Of a DNA stretch of 25,843 nt, positions 11,075 to 25,803 are shown piece after piece (the stretch's first letter is position 1; each line of letters begins with the position of its first letter). The DNA comes from Oppiella nova (taxonomy: Eukaryota > Arthropoda > Arachnida > Sarcoptiformes > Oppiidae). The notes beneath the pieces are model-generated. The model ran no database searches. It was not told where the DNA came from and was given only the letters and a program-made list of their open reading frames with translations. Made by a program: the position numbers and the translations under genes. The stretch spans positions 1 to 25,843 of the forward strand of contig CAJPVJ010000014.1 in NCBI GenBank assembly GCA_905397405.1, in the 5' to 3' direction.

Positions 11075-12099
11075 ATGAATTCACAGGTTTTGAAACCAAA
11101 ACTTTTATTGAATGGGATTTTCGGGGTTTGGAAACACAGGGCAGACAGTGTTGAGGACTACAAGACATGGATCAGACTCACCCACTATCAGGGTATACAT
11201 GAGATCTCATAAATAGCTCAATACATGACACCCACTGTTATACTGATAGAGAGCCGGTTGGACATGTCGTCGAAGCACTGGAACTCCCCGGCGGTCATTG
11301 TGGACATAACCCCCAGATATATGGAACCGTTCACTACTGGTGTCCTCTGTGTTGGTATCGGCTATTGGTCCACAAGACTCACAGCTCTGACCAAATTCTG
11401 GGAACACGTGAGTCACTCATTGGATCTAATCTTTGAGTTGATTTTTGAAGATTAGTTTCTGTTTGTGAAGGAATGGACAGCTTGTGTCCAATTGGGGGCA
11501 CAGACATCACACTGGGGTCCAGACGCACACATTGTTCATGAAATGCCTTTCAGTGAGTATTCAGTTCTTCATATGAGATCAATTCATAAAAGACTTTAAA
11601 GTCGAGTAACATATCTGTTGGCAAACTTTGAGGTCATATCAGTGAAGAGCTATTGAAGCAAACGATCCAAGAATTCATTGGAGCGAAGGAACAGCTGAAT
11701 CCTCCGCTCATATGTAAAGAACATCTTTTACTGCCAAAGGATGGCAAGAGAAGGACTCCTCCGACAGTCCAGAGTGAGCCGACACCTCGACTAAGAGAGT
11801 GTCACAGCATTGATATATTGAGTTGGAAACCACCGGAACTTACACTTCGTGTCATTACTGATGGATACTTCTCTGTCCGCACATTTGTTCACGACTTAGG
11901 TCTCAAACTCTCGAGTTGTGCCCATTTGACTGACTTATGTCTTAACAGAATGGGTGTTATTACCACTGATGTGTGTCTCAAGAAATATGAACTCCATTTG
12001 AAACAAATGTCTGAAGCTATTGACAAATATTCAAAGCTTTGCTCCAAAGATCTGAAGAGATTCTCGGATTTAAAACCAGATAACCGAAGAAGAATTTAA
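11075..12099 (+). CDS. TruB-family RNA pseudouridine synthase, TRUB2-like, with altered catalytic motif
   Basis: Four exons (11075-11192, 11250-11407, 11456-11552, 11633-12099) join in phase to 279 residues. The N-terminus (LLNGIFGVWKHRADSVEDYK) matches the TRUB2 start, where a Phe/Tyr-Lys loop precedes the catalytic domain. Residues 62-76 (RYMEPFTTGVLCVGI) match the TruB motif II, and KEWTACVQLGAQTSHWGPD matches the strand after it. The C-terminal part (LRVITDGYFSVRTFVHDLG) matches the conserved TruB segment that ends in the Arg-hydrophobic-His-Asp-Leu-Gly motif. TRUB2 acts in mitochondria on 16S rRNA and mRNAs. The catalytic Asp expected before P-F-T-T-G is Glu65 here, and the segment between the first motif and motif II is shorter than in vertebrate TRUB2. 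It may be a weak or inactive enzyme with an RNA-binding role. A basic tail ends in DNRRRI. The family call is firm; the TRUB2 subfamily is likely. Confidence 0.8.
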
Positions 12100-12411
12100 G
12101 ATTCAAGTCTTTAATAGGATTTAAGAGTCAAATGTTTGCAAATGTTGTTAAATAATGGCATTTATTAAGTGCTAAATTTTATAATTATAAAATTAATCGC
12201 TGATATTATATTAAATACATTTAATTTACAAAAGAATTTAAAAATCTAAAAATAGTTAAACGAATGAGTTTTACACATAAAATAATTTATTTGATTTTAG
12301 TTGACTCCAAATCATTATATAAATTGAATATTCAATGCATTTATAATACGGTAGTTTGAAATATTTGACAACAAAAGCATTTAAGAAAAAGCTAAACATA
12401 TTTATCAAAAC
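12100..12411. terminator. Shared 3' region between convergent genes
   Basis: This 312-bp AT-rich gap separates the stop codons of the TRUB2-like gene (plus) and GRASP (minus). A variant signal ATTAAA at 12210-12215 may serve the plus-strand gene. AATAAA read on the minus strand at 12291-12286 may serve GRASP. The 3' UTRs probably sit close together or overlap. No further gene is visible. Confidence 0.45.
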
Positions 12412-14019
12412 CTAAAGCTGTGGTGAATATGTTTGGTTTGGATCTAATTGATAGCCAACAGATTGATTGGTAGGATTGTAGTGCTGTTGAGGAAAGGTGT
12501 TGGGGTTGGCGAACGGCACCGTAAACTTATCGGTGGGAAGGGTAGCACTGACTGTGAGCGGAGGCATTCCTGGCAATGAAATGGGTGTCGTAAAAGACTG
12601 ACCGCCATATGAGGCCAATGGGTTCACATCAGTGTTGGTCGGCATCGTATAATTGGGTTGATTGTAGCCATACGACGGTATGTAAGGACTGGTACTTTGA
12701 GGGCCATATGCCTCAGTGGTGCCGATCTGAGTCACTGGTAGTGTAGCCGGCAATGGATAGGAGCCACTGGAAGTGGTGACCGTCGAAGTTGTCAGTTGAT
12801 TGAAGTACTGGTCGCCTCCCTGTCCTAAACTAATGTTCGCTAAATTACTTGACAGCGAAGAGACCGACGGGGAGGTGGAGGGGACGGGTGCGGCCACTCC
12901 TATGTTGGCGTTAAACACTTCCTGTTGGTGTTTATGATCGTGAACCACAACTGGAGTGTTGGAAAGGGAAGCAGACGTATACTGTTGAGAGTGTAGTTGA
13001 GATGGCAGTGGGGGTGGGGGTTGGGGTTGCAGTTCGTATGATCTTTTCTCAAAATATTGCGATTGCGGTGTTGGAGACATCTCTGGCTTTTGTGCTACAC
13101 TTCTAGGCTCTTGAGACTCAGATGTGGTTACCTTTGCTATCGGGTCTTCTCTATAAGGGATTCGATGTAAATATCCGTAACCAATACCACAACCAAGACT
13201 TCCCTCTCCGCCCCAATTGCTATACAAATATACAGATAGTCATCAATAAGTAAATGTCTGCCAATAAGACTGGAGGACATACCTGTTCGGGACTATCGTT
13301 ACGTCACGACATGAATCTGAGGCTAAATTATAAACGAAGAGTTTAAGCGGTTTTCCCTCATGAGCTTCAATCAGATTAAAGAGATCTTCGCTCTGCAATC
13401 AAATCAAATAATATTAAAACCATTTCCTAAACAAATCACACGAAGGACTCACTTCTTGGAGGACCGAATCGGCGCCTATAATATAGTCGGTGTCTGACTT
13501 GAGTCCAGCGATGTGTGCGGGAGAGTTGGCCTCGACTTGGAGGACGTGCCAGACGTGTTCGTTGGCGCCTTCGAACGAACAGAATCTGATGGACACCCCC
13601 AACAACCCCTGTCCGCCCCATTTGGCACTCGGAGTCAACTCGACTTCCCTAACAGTTTGCGTTTTGCTGTTATACACCGTCATCTTCAGAGGTTTATCGA
13701 TACTCGTCTTAAGGATCTCTTTGAGAGCGTCATTATCCTGATTCTGAACACCAATCAAACAGCAGTTGATTCGTTGTCACCATAACTAAGACCATAACTA
13801 ACATACCAATCGTGTGTTTCCGATGGCTATAATGAAGTCGAAGTAGGCCTCCAGTCCCGCCTTATATCCGGGTGAGTGGTCCTGAACCTGACCACAGATA
13901 ATCGGATAATCATTCACTTAGTCTCGTGTCAACGTGTCTACTGAATGGTAACTAACCCTCAAAACATGGTAGCCTTCAGTGCCACCACCGGGCACTTCAA
14001 TGCTCTGACTGCCACCCAT
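12412..14019 (-). CDS. GORASP2: Golgi reassembly-stacking protein (GRASP55/65 family)
   Basis: Five exons (14019-13957, 13887-13807, 13743-13453, 13392-13283, 13219-12412) join in phase to 450 residues. The start [20 protein letters not shown] carries Gly2, the N-myristoylation site that anchors GRASPs to cis/medial Golgi membranes. Two PDZ-like domains follow. The first holds [19 protein letters not shown]. The second holds [31 protein letters not shown] and [12 protein letters not shown], then [21 protein letters not shown] at about residue 183. The remaining 270 residues are a Pro/Ser/Thr/Gln-rich, low-complexity SPR domain, usually the phosphoregulated part. GRASPs stack and link Golgi cisternae and help unconventional secretion. 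Invertebrates commonly have a single GRASP, so the gene may cover both vertebrate paralogues; the wording of the PDZ region is closest to GRASP55. It is convergent with the TRUB2-like gene. Confidence 0.95.
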
Positions 14020-15349
14020 TTATACCAATTGTCGGCTAATTATTTCTTGGGATCAATTCAATCAACAAAATGTGTTCACATTTGCCTTTCGTTGTGTGAG
14101 TGATGGCATCATATGAAAGGGAAACACATGAATAGAGTGCAGAAGTGGAGGAATGAGTGTTGACTTACATATGAGTGACGGATGGTTGGATCAAATGATG
14201 ACAATCGCAGTCACTGTCAACGCAATCAATGGGCAGTCAGTGATAACGTGGCACTAATGCACTCACTATTCACTTGACTGGAGGCACACTTCACTACAAC
14301 ATTGTATGAAGTGTTATGCAGTGAACACCTATTCTCTCCACATCTACACTATTGCCCATCTATTGAATGTATTTGACTTCAATTATTGTGCATTATTCTA
14401 TACTTTGAAACTCCCTTTATGTTATCATTTAATAACTAATTATTTATCATATTAAACTGTTAAATAAGTTTATTTTGAGTAAATTATATATACAATTTTA
14501 AAGGATAGAAAGCTATTTAATACAAATTATGTAATAAAACAAGAATATTCTGTATATAAACAAGAGTTAGAATATTGATCATAAATTAAGTCCATACATT
14601 TTTCTCATACTTTAATTTTTCCAGAAGTTTAAAATAAAACAATAAAATTATGTTGTTTTGCGATTTGGTTCAAATTACTCAATAGATGAGTTAGTTTACT
14701 TAAATTCATGTCTATTATCATAATACAGATGCCTTTGCTATTTGAATGTGATAATTAATGTAAACATTTAAAGCAAACATTAAATAGTTAATTTTATATA
14801 ATATTATAAATTTTTAGACATTAAATTTTAATTTTTATATTAATTATTAAATTGTTTATACTTTATTAGACAATAATCTGTCTATTATTCATTAATATGG
14901 TAAAGTTATGTAATATACTAATTATGTACTGTATTCTATACAATGTATTTTTAATTTAAAATTAATTAACTTTCTTTAATTCTAATAATATTTTAATCTT
15001 ATATCTTATAATTTAAGATTTTTATATCGTATTATAAATTAAAATATTTTATTATAACAATTATCTATTGTTTTTTAAAATAAACTCATAAATCCGTTTA
15101 AGTTGTTTAACCAATATACTTATGTTATAATAATGTTAAAATAGATATTCAAATCGTAAACTAACCTAAAAGAATATCCTACTGGGTTGCCAACATTACG
15201 TGTGAAGTTTGTTTGAAAATTGGTGAGTAAATCAAAACGAACAATTAAATTTCATAATAAAAGGAAAATCATATAATTAAAAATATTGCAAATGTATGAA
15301 AAATTACTGTGAAAGATATTGAATTAAAATATATTTTTAAAATAAAATC
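14020..15349. other. Intergenic region between the divergent GRASP and astacin genes
   Basis: The part next to GRASP (about 14020-14350) is less AT-rich and probably holds its promoter and 5' UTR. From about 14400 to 15349 the sequence is strongly AT-rich with no supportable exon. The 60 bp before the astacin start codon is A/T-rich, and I cannot place a promoter. No repeat longer than a few tens of bases was noticed. Confidence 0.4.
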
Positions 15350-18240
15350 ATGCTTAAACAAATTGTTTTGTTTTTGTTAGTATTATTTATTAATGAATCG
15401 ACTTGTGATTTATTGGGGAATGTCTTAGATTTAAGTGAACCATTGTTCAAAACTATTGGTTTAAGGAAAGGCTCCAAACTTTCATTGGTAATTATTTTGG
15501 TTAAAATTACATTTTTAGAAACAATCATATACTTTGCTACTATTAATTAAAATTCTAACTGATAATTATTTATATCGATTGTAAACTAATTAAATTACTA
15601 GCTTGGTATGTTATCGAACACTATTTCGAAAACACCTGATGGTAAGCATTGAATTAAATTTTATTAGCAATCTATTATTGTATTTATTACAAAAACATTA
15701 AAATGTGTGAATTTAGGGGGTGTTATAAGTGATGGCGATATAGTGGTCCACACGGACCGCAACAAAGGGGTCAAAGAAGACGGCGATTTATGGCCCAATG
15801 GTCTCATACCATATATGTTTCACAATTGTTTGTAACCATTATTTTTGTCTATTTTAAAGGTGAAACAATTGTAATATAGTTTGATTAGAGTTTCGGTAAC
15901 TATTCCTGATGTTTGTCAACCATTAACTTCGCTACTTTGTGACCCTCCTTTTATGAACGTAAGCAAAAGCTGCGTTAAATTTAAATGATAAACATTTCAT
16001 TCGCTTCAGAGCCGACACTTCCGGGTATTCTTATGGCAAATGATTGAGACTTAAAATATTTTGAAATTAATATTAATTGAATAATAGGTTGTAATTAATT
16101 CTATGCAACAGTTGCTGGTCTTCTGTTGGACGACAGTATGACAGGAATGGTCCCCAAGATATAAGTCTGGGTTCCGGGTGTTTCAAAGTATACTAATAAT
16201 CATTTTATAAAGTATATTAGTATTTTAATATTTATTTTACTTTTAGTTTTTTACGGGTATTTATAAGTTAATCTGGTATAATGTACAAATATTGAATTTT
16301 ACATCGCTTTTTCAAATAAGCTGTTCATGAAATTGGACATTCAATTGGATATTATCACGAACACGCCCGTAGAGATCGGGATCAGTTTATTGAAATACTT
16401 TGGGATAATGTGAGACCAGGGACGGATGTCCAGTTTGAGATTAAGGTTGTGTACCACAGGTTATATCAATTGGAAACACTGCAAAGCTTTTAACTCATTT
16501 CAAACTGTACAAAGTATAAATTGTACTGTATTCTTTAATAATATTATAACAGTGAACAGAGTTTCCAAAGATCTGGATCAGTTACTAATTTAAATGAATA
16601 ATTATCAAAAGTAAATATTATTATAGGATACTAGAAATGAAGGTGACCGATACGACCTACGATCAATAATGCATTACCCCGCATGGGTATTTGATTATAA
16701 TTTATTATAATTTATTGTATTGTTTAATTTTATAAAATTTCTTAAAGGCTTTCAGTAAAAGTCCACTCAATAAGAGTGTAATCGTAGCCAAGAATCCGTT
16801 CGTTCAATATCTGATTGATGAGGAAAAGGAGTCACTCAGCTTTCGAGGTTTATATACAGGTTAATCCATTTGACACATATTTGCTTCAAATTATTTTATA
16901 TTTTAGACATCAAACTTACCAATAAATTATATAAGTGCAATAGTAAGTTTAATCCCAATGGTTTTTATGTATTCCTTTATAATAATTCATACTTTTTATC
17001 TACAGGAAAATGTAGAAGTGATGGAAATTTTGAATGCAAAAATAATGGATATCTGATGTATAATAGAAATGACAAAATATGCAGTTGTATTTGTCCGCCC
17101 GGTATTACATCAATCAGAGTGCTCGCTAACTGATGTGTTTCTAGGATTGCTATTTAATCCAGGAATTTACACGGAATAATCAAATTATTTATTAGGAAAC
17201 TCAAAAATATATTCATTGAGCAGATAACACTTTATAAGTCACTTGCATTAATTAATAGATTTAATTAAATTTGATTGTAATCAGGTGTTGCTAACTGTAT
17301 TGTAAAATTAAAATATTCTGGGAAAATTTAAAATATCTGGCAATCTTATTAACGCGGTCAGTTAGCAAACACTGGCATAAATTAATCTTATTTTATTTAT
17401 CTGATTACAATTCTTATAATTTATATTTTCTATTACTAATTGGTTTGATTTATATTTCGTTGAAATAATTAGTGTATAATGTAATTTGCCTAGGTTATAG
17501 TGGCATTTTATGTGAAGATGAAGACACAACCAAAACATTAGATTATTTAAGGCCTAAATGTGGAGGAAATATAACAAAAGAAGGTATACCCAAACTACTC
17601 TAATTTATGTACACATTTTATATAATAACCAAAATTGTGATTATAATTAATTTTATATTATAAAAGTTAGTTGAATATATTATAATAATTAACTTCCTAT
17701 TTGAGGCACATTTTCAACGCCTAATTACCCCCTAAGAAAGCAACCGTTTGAAAGTTGCAGTTATTGGATACGAGCGCCTGTCGACCATAGGGTTGAAGTG
17801 ACTTTTGAAGACTTTAGTTTCGGTGATCCATATTCTGTTGATGACAAGCATGCGATCCAAGGCTTGTGTTTGGATGAAAGCGTCGAAATGAGAAACTTTG
17901 ACGATATTTATAATGGAAACATGTATACAAACACCTCATTATAATTAAATCACCTTTTACATGATTCATTATATAATTTTAAAACTATAGATACTGTGGA
18001 CAACAAATCAAACCAGAATCTGTTATGCAATCGACTCAAAGAAATTTTATAATAATCATTATAGCAGACGACCAAATGAGGGGAAGAGGTCTTAAGGCAA
18101 GCGTCAGATTCATTGAAAACGAAGACAAGACACCTAAACCTCAAAACACAAAGAAACCAAAGAATAGATTACTATCTAAAAGTAATTCTGTAGTTCAGTC
18201 ACAAGTTTTTAAGTTACTTCAAGGACTCAGTTTGAAATAA
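15350..18240 (+). CDS. Secreted astacin-family zinc metalloprotease with EGF-like and CUB domains
   Basis: About fourteen exons: 15350-15487, 15602-15641, 15717-15827, a problematic exon ending at 16024, then 16112-16187, 16247-16256, 16321-16445, 16627-16686, 16748-16847, 16907-16942, 17006-17101, 17494-17583, 17706-17922 and 17991-18240. A signal peptide (MLKQIVLFLLVLFINESTC) and a short propeptide with an Asp (SDGDIV, the astacin FxGD switch region) lead to WPNGLIPYMF. Catalytic features are HEIGHSIGYYHEHARRDRD (zinc-binding HExxHxxGxxH) and SIMHY (Met-turn with Tyr). LYKCN ends the protease. An EGF-like module (CRSDGNFEC...CSCICPPGYSGILC) and a CUB domain (CGG, TFSTPNYP, GQQIKPES, GRGLKASV) follow, with a basic tail. 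All junctions from 16112 on keep phase. Upstream, two frames each carry family-like sequence (see findings). Family members cut matrix or developmental proteins, or digest food; this one's substrate is unknown. Confidence 0.85.
15891..16024 (+). other. Ambiguous astacin exon with a reading-frame conflict
   Basis: One frame reads VSKSCVKFK and then meets TGA at 15986-15988. The +1 frame reads DKHFIRFRADTSG from 15987 and joins GCWSSVGRQ in the next exon in phase. Both pieces match astacins: the Cys normally pairs with the Cys of LYKCN, and HFIRFRADTSGCWS aligns gap-free with the segment before the conserved Gly-Cys. The join is about four residues shorter than usual, so an 11-nt deletion would explain both the shift and the shortening. 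An alternative exon at 15964-16024 restores phase for a 469-residue protein but loses that Cys and about 14 residues. Confidence 0.55.
16247..16256 (+). other. Probable 10-nt microexon of the astacin gene
   Basis: The exon ending at 16187 leaves phase 0, but the catalytic exon at 16321 needs one leading base, so direct splicing would break the HExxH frame. The 10 nt TTTTTTACGG is flanked by ttttacttttag and GTATTT and supplies F-F-T plus the missing G. The result is GCFKFFTAVHE. It restores exactly seven residues between the conserved Cys and the first zinc-binding His, as in crayfish astacin, and keeps the Thr. The two introns would be 59 and 64 nt, typical here. Confidence 0.7.
17274..17411. 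repeat. Interrupted inverted repeat in the longest astacin intron
   Basis: Within the 392-nt intron, attgtaatcag (17274-17284) is matched in reverse complement by ctgattacaat (17401-17411). Inside it, gttgctaactg (17287-17297) nearly matches the reverse complement of cagttagcaaac (17359-17370). The arms are spaced unequally. It could be a remnant of a small non-autonomous DNA element, since most introns of this gene are under 140 nt, but no target-site duplication was identified. Confidence 0.4.
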
Positions 18241-21200
18241 GTTTAAAGTGTAAATCATGACAGATAAATTTTAGAAACATCATATAGTATAGTCAACACA
18301 GTTTCTAATTGTTATAATTATTATGGATTATAACTTATAAAACTTACAATTTCATAAATATTCTTAATTAAATATTTTCCATTGATTTAGTAATTAAGAA
18401 ATAGATTCATTTTATGCTTTTAAATATAATAAAATTCTAAATCATTATTTTTAATTTATAAGTTAATTTTTATTTTACTAATTGTAAGTATACTACAGTA
18501 GTATAATCCAGATTCCAGTCTAAGGGTATTGGCATTATAATCAATTTTCATATTCTCTGAAATAAAAATATTGAACATGTTTTTTCATACTATCGTTTAC
18601 TAATACTTGACTATAAATTATAAATAATTTATTAATCATTGTTAGTATGCTATACATTTACATTAATATTTTAAGAAAAATGGTATGCCAACACAATATA
18701 CATGTGTGCAAGGTGTTTAAATGAATACTGTACTAAGAAATGAATGTGTTCAGTTATAACTTTTTATTCAAATTCTTATTTCTACTAGTTTTCTACACTT
18801 AAACATTTATTTGATGAATATTTTGTGCTAATATAACACTTTTATGTATTCGCAATTGATATTAGTATTTTATTAATTTTATTTTACTCATAATATTGCA
18901 CATTAAATGCTACTATTTTAATGAATATAATCTTTATTATTATTTCTTAATTACATTATTTTTACTTAATTAACATTTTGGCTATAAATTAGAAAACTAT
19001 TATTATCTACAGATTTGTTTGTTTGTTTGCATCATTACCTCTTTACTCATATTAGTTATAATACATTCAAATACTTATTCGTTTCGTCGAAAAGTTTCTT
19101 AAAAGGATCGATCATATCATAAGTGATTTGTTATAAATGACTTCAATTACACCTTTAATGTAATTAATTCATATCGTATGTGACAAACATTGCAACAATT
19201 AATGTAAATTAGAAATGCTTTGAATAATAGATACAATGTTAAATTATGTTCAATTATGTCTATTATTGTTTCCGTCATTCCTATGAGTGCTCTTTAAAAG
19301 AATTTTACATTTTAAACAAATTATTGTAAATATAATAATAATTACATTCCGTTATTGAAATATAAAATATTATTTCGGGTTTCAATTAATCTGATATATT
19401 TTTATATAACAGTCGCCCAATTGGCACATATTTATATAAGTTATAAACATTTGGTTTATATACACTTTGGTTTCACTTGACGCGTGTTTACAATTAAATC
19501 AAATCAACACATTCTTATCATTAGACCTAGGTGAGGTTAGGTGAGTTTGTTCAGGCTAAAACATCAAATAAATGGACAAAAACAATGATCACTAATGTGA
19601 TAGGAATTTGAAAACTTTTGTTAATTTTGAAAACAATGGATATTTGAACTATTATACAATATACAAATATATTATAATACTTAAATATACATACAATACC
19701 ATTTAATAACTCATATCAACACATGTTTACATCAATCAGTGCTTAAAATGAGTTGTGATTTAATAAACTATTTGTTTACTAAAAATTGCAATTATAATCA
19801 AGAATTGTAGAATGAGTGCCAAAACTAATGTCCCTATTTTGTATTAATAGTACCAATTTGTATGTTAGCACTAAATATGCAATAGTTATAGCCTTCAAAA
19901 CATTGTGTGAATGGCTTTAAGGTACCAAAGGTTTAGCCGCAACACTAGATCTCTATGTCTATCCATCACTAGACCTATCAAACCATGTATTTAAGGCCGG
20001 GTTTAGCTCTTAACCATTCATACAATCACTTCGAAGACTACTCTATTGATAAAAACAATTGTTTTTTATTACAATAAAAATCAAATCTTTGGCAATGACT
20101 TAATAACAATATATTAAGCTTAAAGGCAATCAAATTTTCTTTGATAACACAACCAAAAGTTTTTTGGATAGAAATACAATTACATATAAGATCGAGATTA
20201 CGATTGTCGACACCTTATAACTGAACATTCAGTTACTATACATTGTATTTGCTTTCAAGTGCTTACAGTTTGTCTTTCAAATGGATTTACAATACTTTTT
20301 ATTATGACAATCATAACAAAACCATATTATCGGTGAACTTCAATACAGTATTTGAAAAGTCAATGGATTTCACTTTTTTCTCAATATTTGATAATTTGAT
20401 AACAAAAACAATTATAGTTTGTTAACATTTACATACATTCGTGTCTTTTCATTAGGCATAACAATAACTTTTTGTATTTTATGAACGTTTTTGTTTCTTC
20501 AATAGCTTTTCACTTTGAAATCAAATGAAATTATATTTAATTTCTAAACGAAAGTAAATTATACTATAAATAAGTGTTTATATAAAAATATCTTATAATG
20601 TAAAACGGCTAATTTTTAGATTTAAATATTATTTGGATTTTATTTATATTTTTGATGTTAAATATGATTTGGTTTAGAAGAACAACAGTTTTGTCTCTAT
20701 TTTCTTGAATACAGTATTTGAATATCATATATGATTTAAGTTGTGATAAAATACAAATTTTAATCATCGCTCATATTTCTCTTAAGTGGTTATTCTCTCA
20801 ACAAAATTGTATCAAAATTTCTCAAAAATTAAGATTACTTTCATTTACATAACCGGCTAAATGTTTTTAACCAATCATTGTCTTATGGAAACGATTTGGG
20901 GACTATTTTCATACAATATATTTGTATGAATACATCAAATGGATCTTTTCTTATGTTTTCATGAGTTAATGGGTGTAACAGTCATACCATTACATAACTA
21001 GTCACAAGTTTATAACAAATTCCCATTAATTTGAAAACTTTAAAAATCAAAATATTAGATCTTTAACGACAAATAAATTTGCATCAATTTGTATTGTTTT
21101 TATAAATACAACATTTAATTATGAAATCCAATGTTTTGAAGAAATTGCTATAAAAGTAAAGATGAAATCAAATTAAATATGAGATTAATATTAAGATCTA

Positions 21201-21548
21201 TAATATTAAGATTGCTATAAATACCTGATAATCATTTGATAGTAAAATCCTTTTAATATAAATCTTCAATTCATAATGAAAATGAAGTAAAAATATAGTC
21301 ATTTATATTATAAATTTGTGTTTGTTTTGATGATTGAGATGACCGTCGATTGACAATCAAATGAATGTTAAAATTCGGAATTCTTTGAAACAAGTCATTC
21401 ATATTTGCGACCATTTGTTGGAATATATAATTAATACTGAGTTTTGTAATATCGTTTATAACCTTATAGTTAGTCAGAAATGCCTTTTATCGGAGTTCAC
21501 TACAGAAGAGGCACTAATTATTTCAAATGAATGACAATTCTCTTCCGA
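18241..21548. other. 3.3-kb gene-poor AT-rich interval
   Basis: The interval lies between the 3' ends of the astacin gene and AChE, which converge here. Possible poly(A) signals after the astacin stop are ATTAAA at 18367-18372 and AATAAA at 18561-18566. The rest is dominated by A/T runs. A less AT-rich patch at about 19910-20030 has no coding potential that I could support, and a 60-codon open frame starting at 20243 looks like chance. No tRNA, rRNA or transposon signature was recognised. Confidence 0.5.
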
Positions 21549-25094
<3,546 letters not shown>

Positions 25095-25125
25095 TGAGTG
25101 AGTGAGTGAGTGAGTGAGTGAGTAA

Positions 25126-25156
<31 letters not shown>
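25095..25156. repeat. GAGT/GA compound microsatellite
   Basis: A run of GAGT units with one GTAA interruption (to about 25131) passes directly into a GA dinucleotide run (25132-25156). Confidence 0.97.
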
Positions 25157-25800
25157 CAAATAAGCTGCAATTATAAAATTGCTTTATTGAATCGTTTATT
25201 TAGAAACATAATTGAATGCCAAAACAGATGCTATAAAAGTTAATATCATATGATAAAACTCGTGGGTGTTGACAGTGATTTACCATTAAAATTGAGATTA
25301 TGTCGACAATTCAAGTATCCTCAAATCAGAAGCCTTAATATTACGATATTCAAATATCAATGTATTAAACATATAACTCACATAATACATTGTACATTAA
25401 AGTTATAAGACTTATAAATGATAAGTGAATTAATCTAAACAAATTAATAATTACAACGAGAATAAATATACTGAGGAACCAAAATGTACTGCATTTACTT
25501 TTTACTGTAATACTATATTAGCTACAAAGTATAAAGTGGAAAACACAATACAAAATTTGATGATTACATTTAATGTCTTATTTTATGTACAAATTGAATA
25601 CAATACTTGTGATGACACCAATTGTATTAAACGTTCTCTTAATGCAAAGAATTTGGCTTTAAATGAATGCAAGCCATGAATTGTTTTATATTCACCACAA
25701 AAGACATTTCAACACTCATTTTTTACATAAAAAGAGCGGAGATATACTGTAATTATCACTTTATACCATAAATTTAGAAGCAGCAGACAAATAGATTTCA

Positions 25801-25803
<3 letters not shown>
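25157..25803. other. AT-rich sequence between microsatellites
   Basis: There is no open frame, exon-like stretch or RNA gene that I can support here. Confidence 0.4.

Noticed and set aside
13436-13785. Open frames overlapping the GRASP PDZ exon on both strands
   Set aside because: They are other-frame shadows of the exon at 13453-13743, whose PDZ sequence is unmistakable.
15337-15528. Minus-strand 63-codon frame over the astacin signal-peptide exon
   Set aside because: The plus strand here has a start codon, a signal peptide and a phase-correct donor; the minus frame has none.
15959-16009. A 51-nt intron starting at a good GTAAGC donor within the astacin gene
   Set aside because: Splicing it gives a 15-nt exon whose phase does not match the next exon (GCWSSVGRQ) and discards both family-like segments.
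19910-20030. Less AT-rich patch resembling an RNA gene or exon
   Set aside because: No cloverleaf, open frame or conserved motif could be found on either strand.
20243-20425. 60-codon plus-strand frame in the gene-poor interval
   Set aside because: It is Phe/Asn/Ile-rich with no splice or family evidence, as expected by chance in AT-rich DNA.
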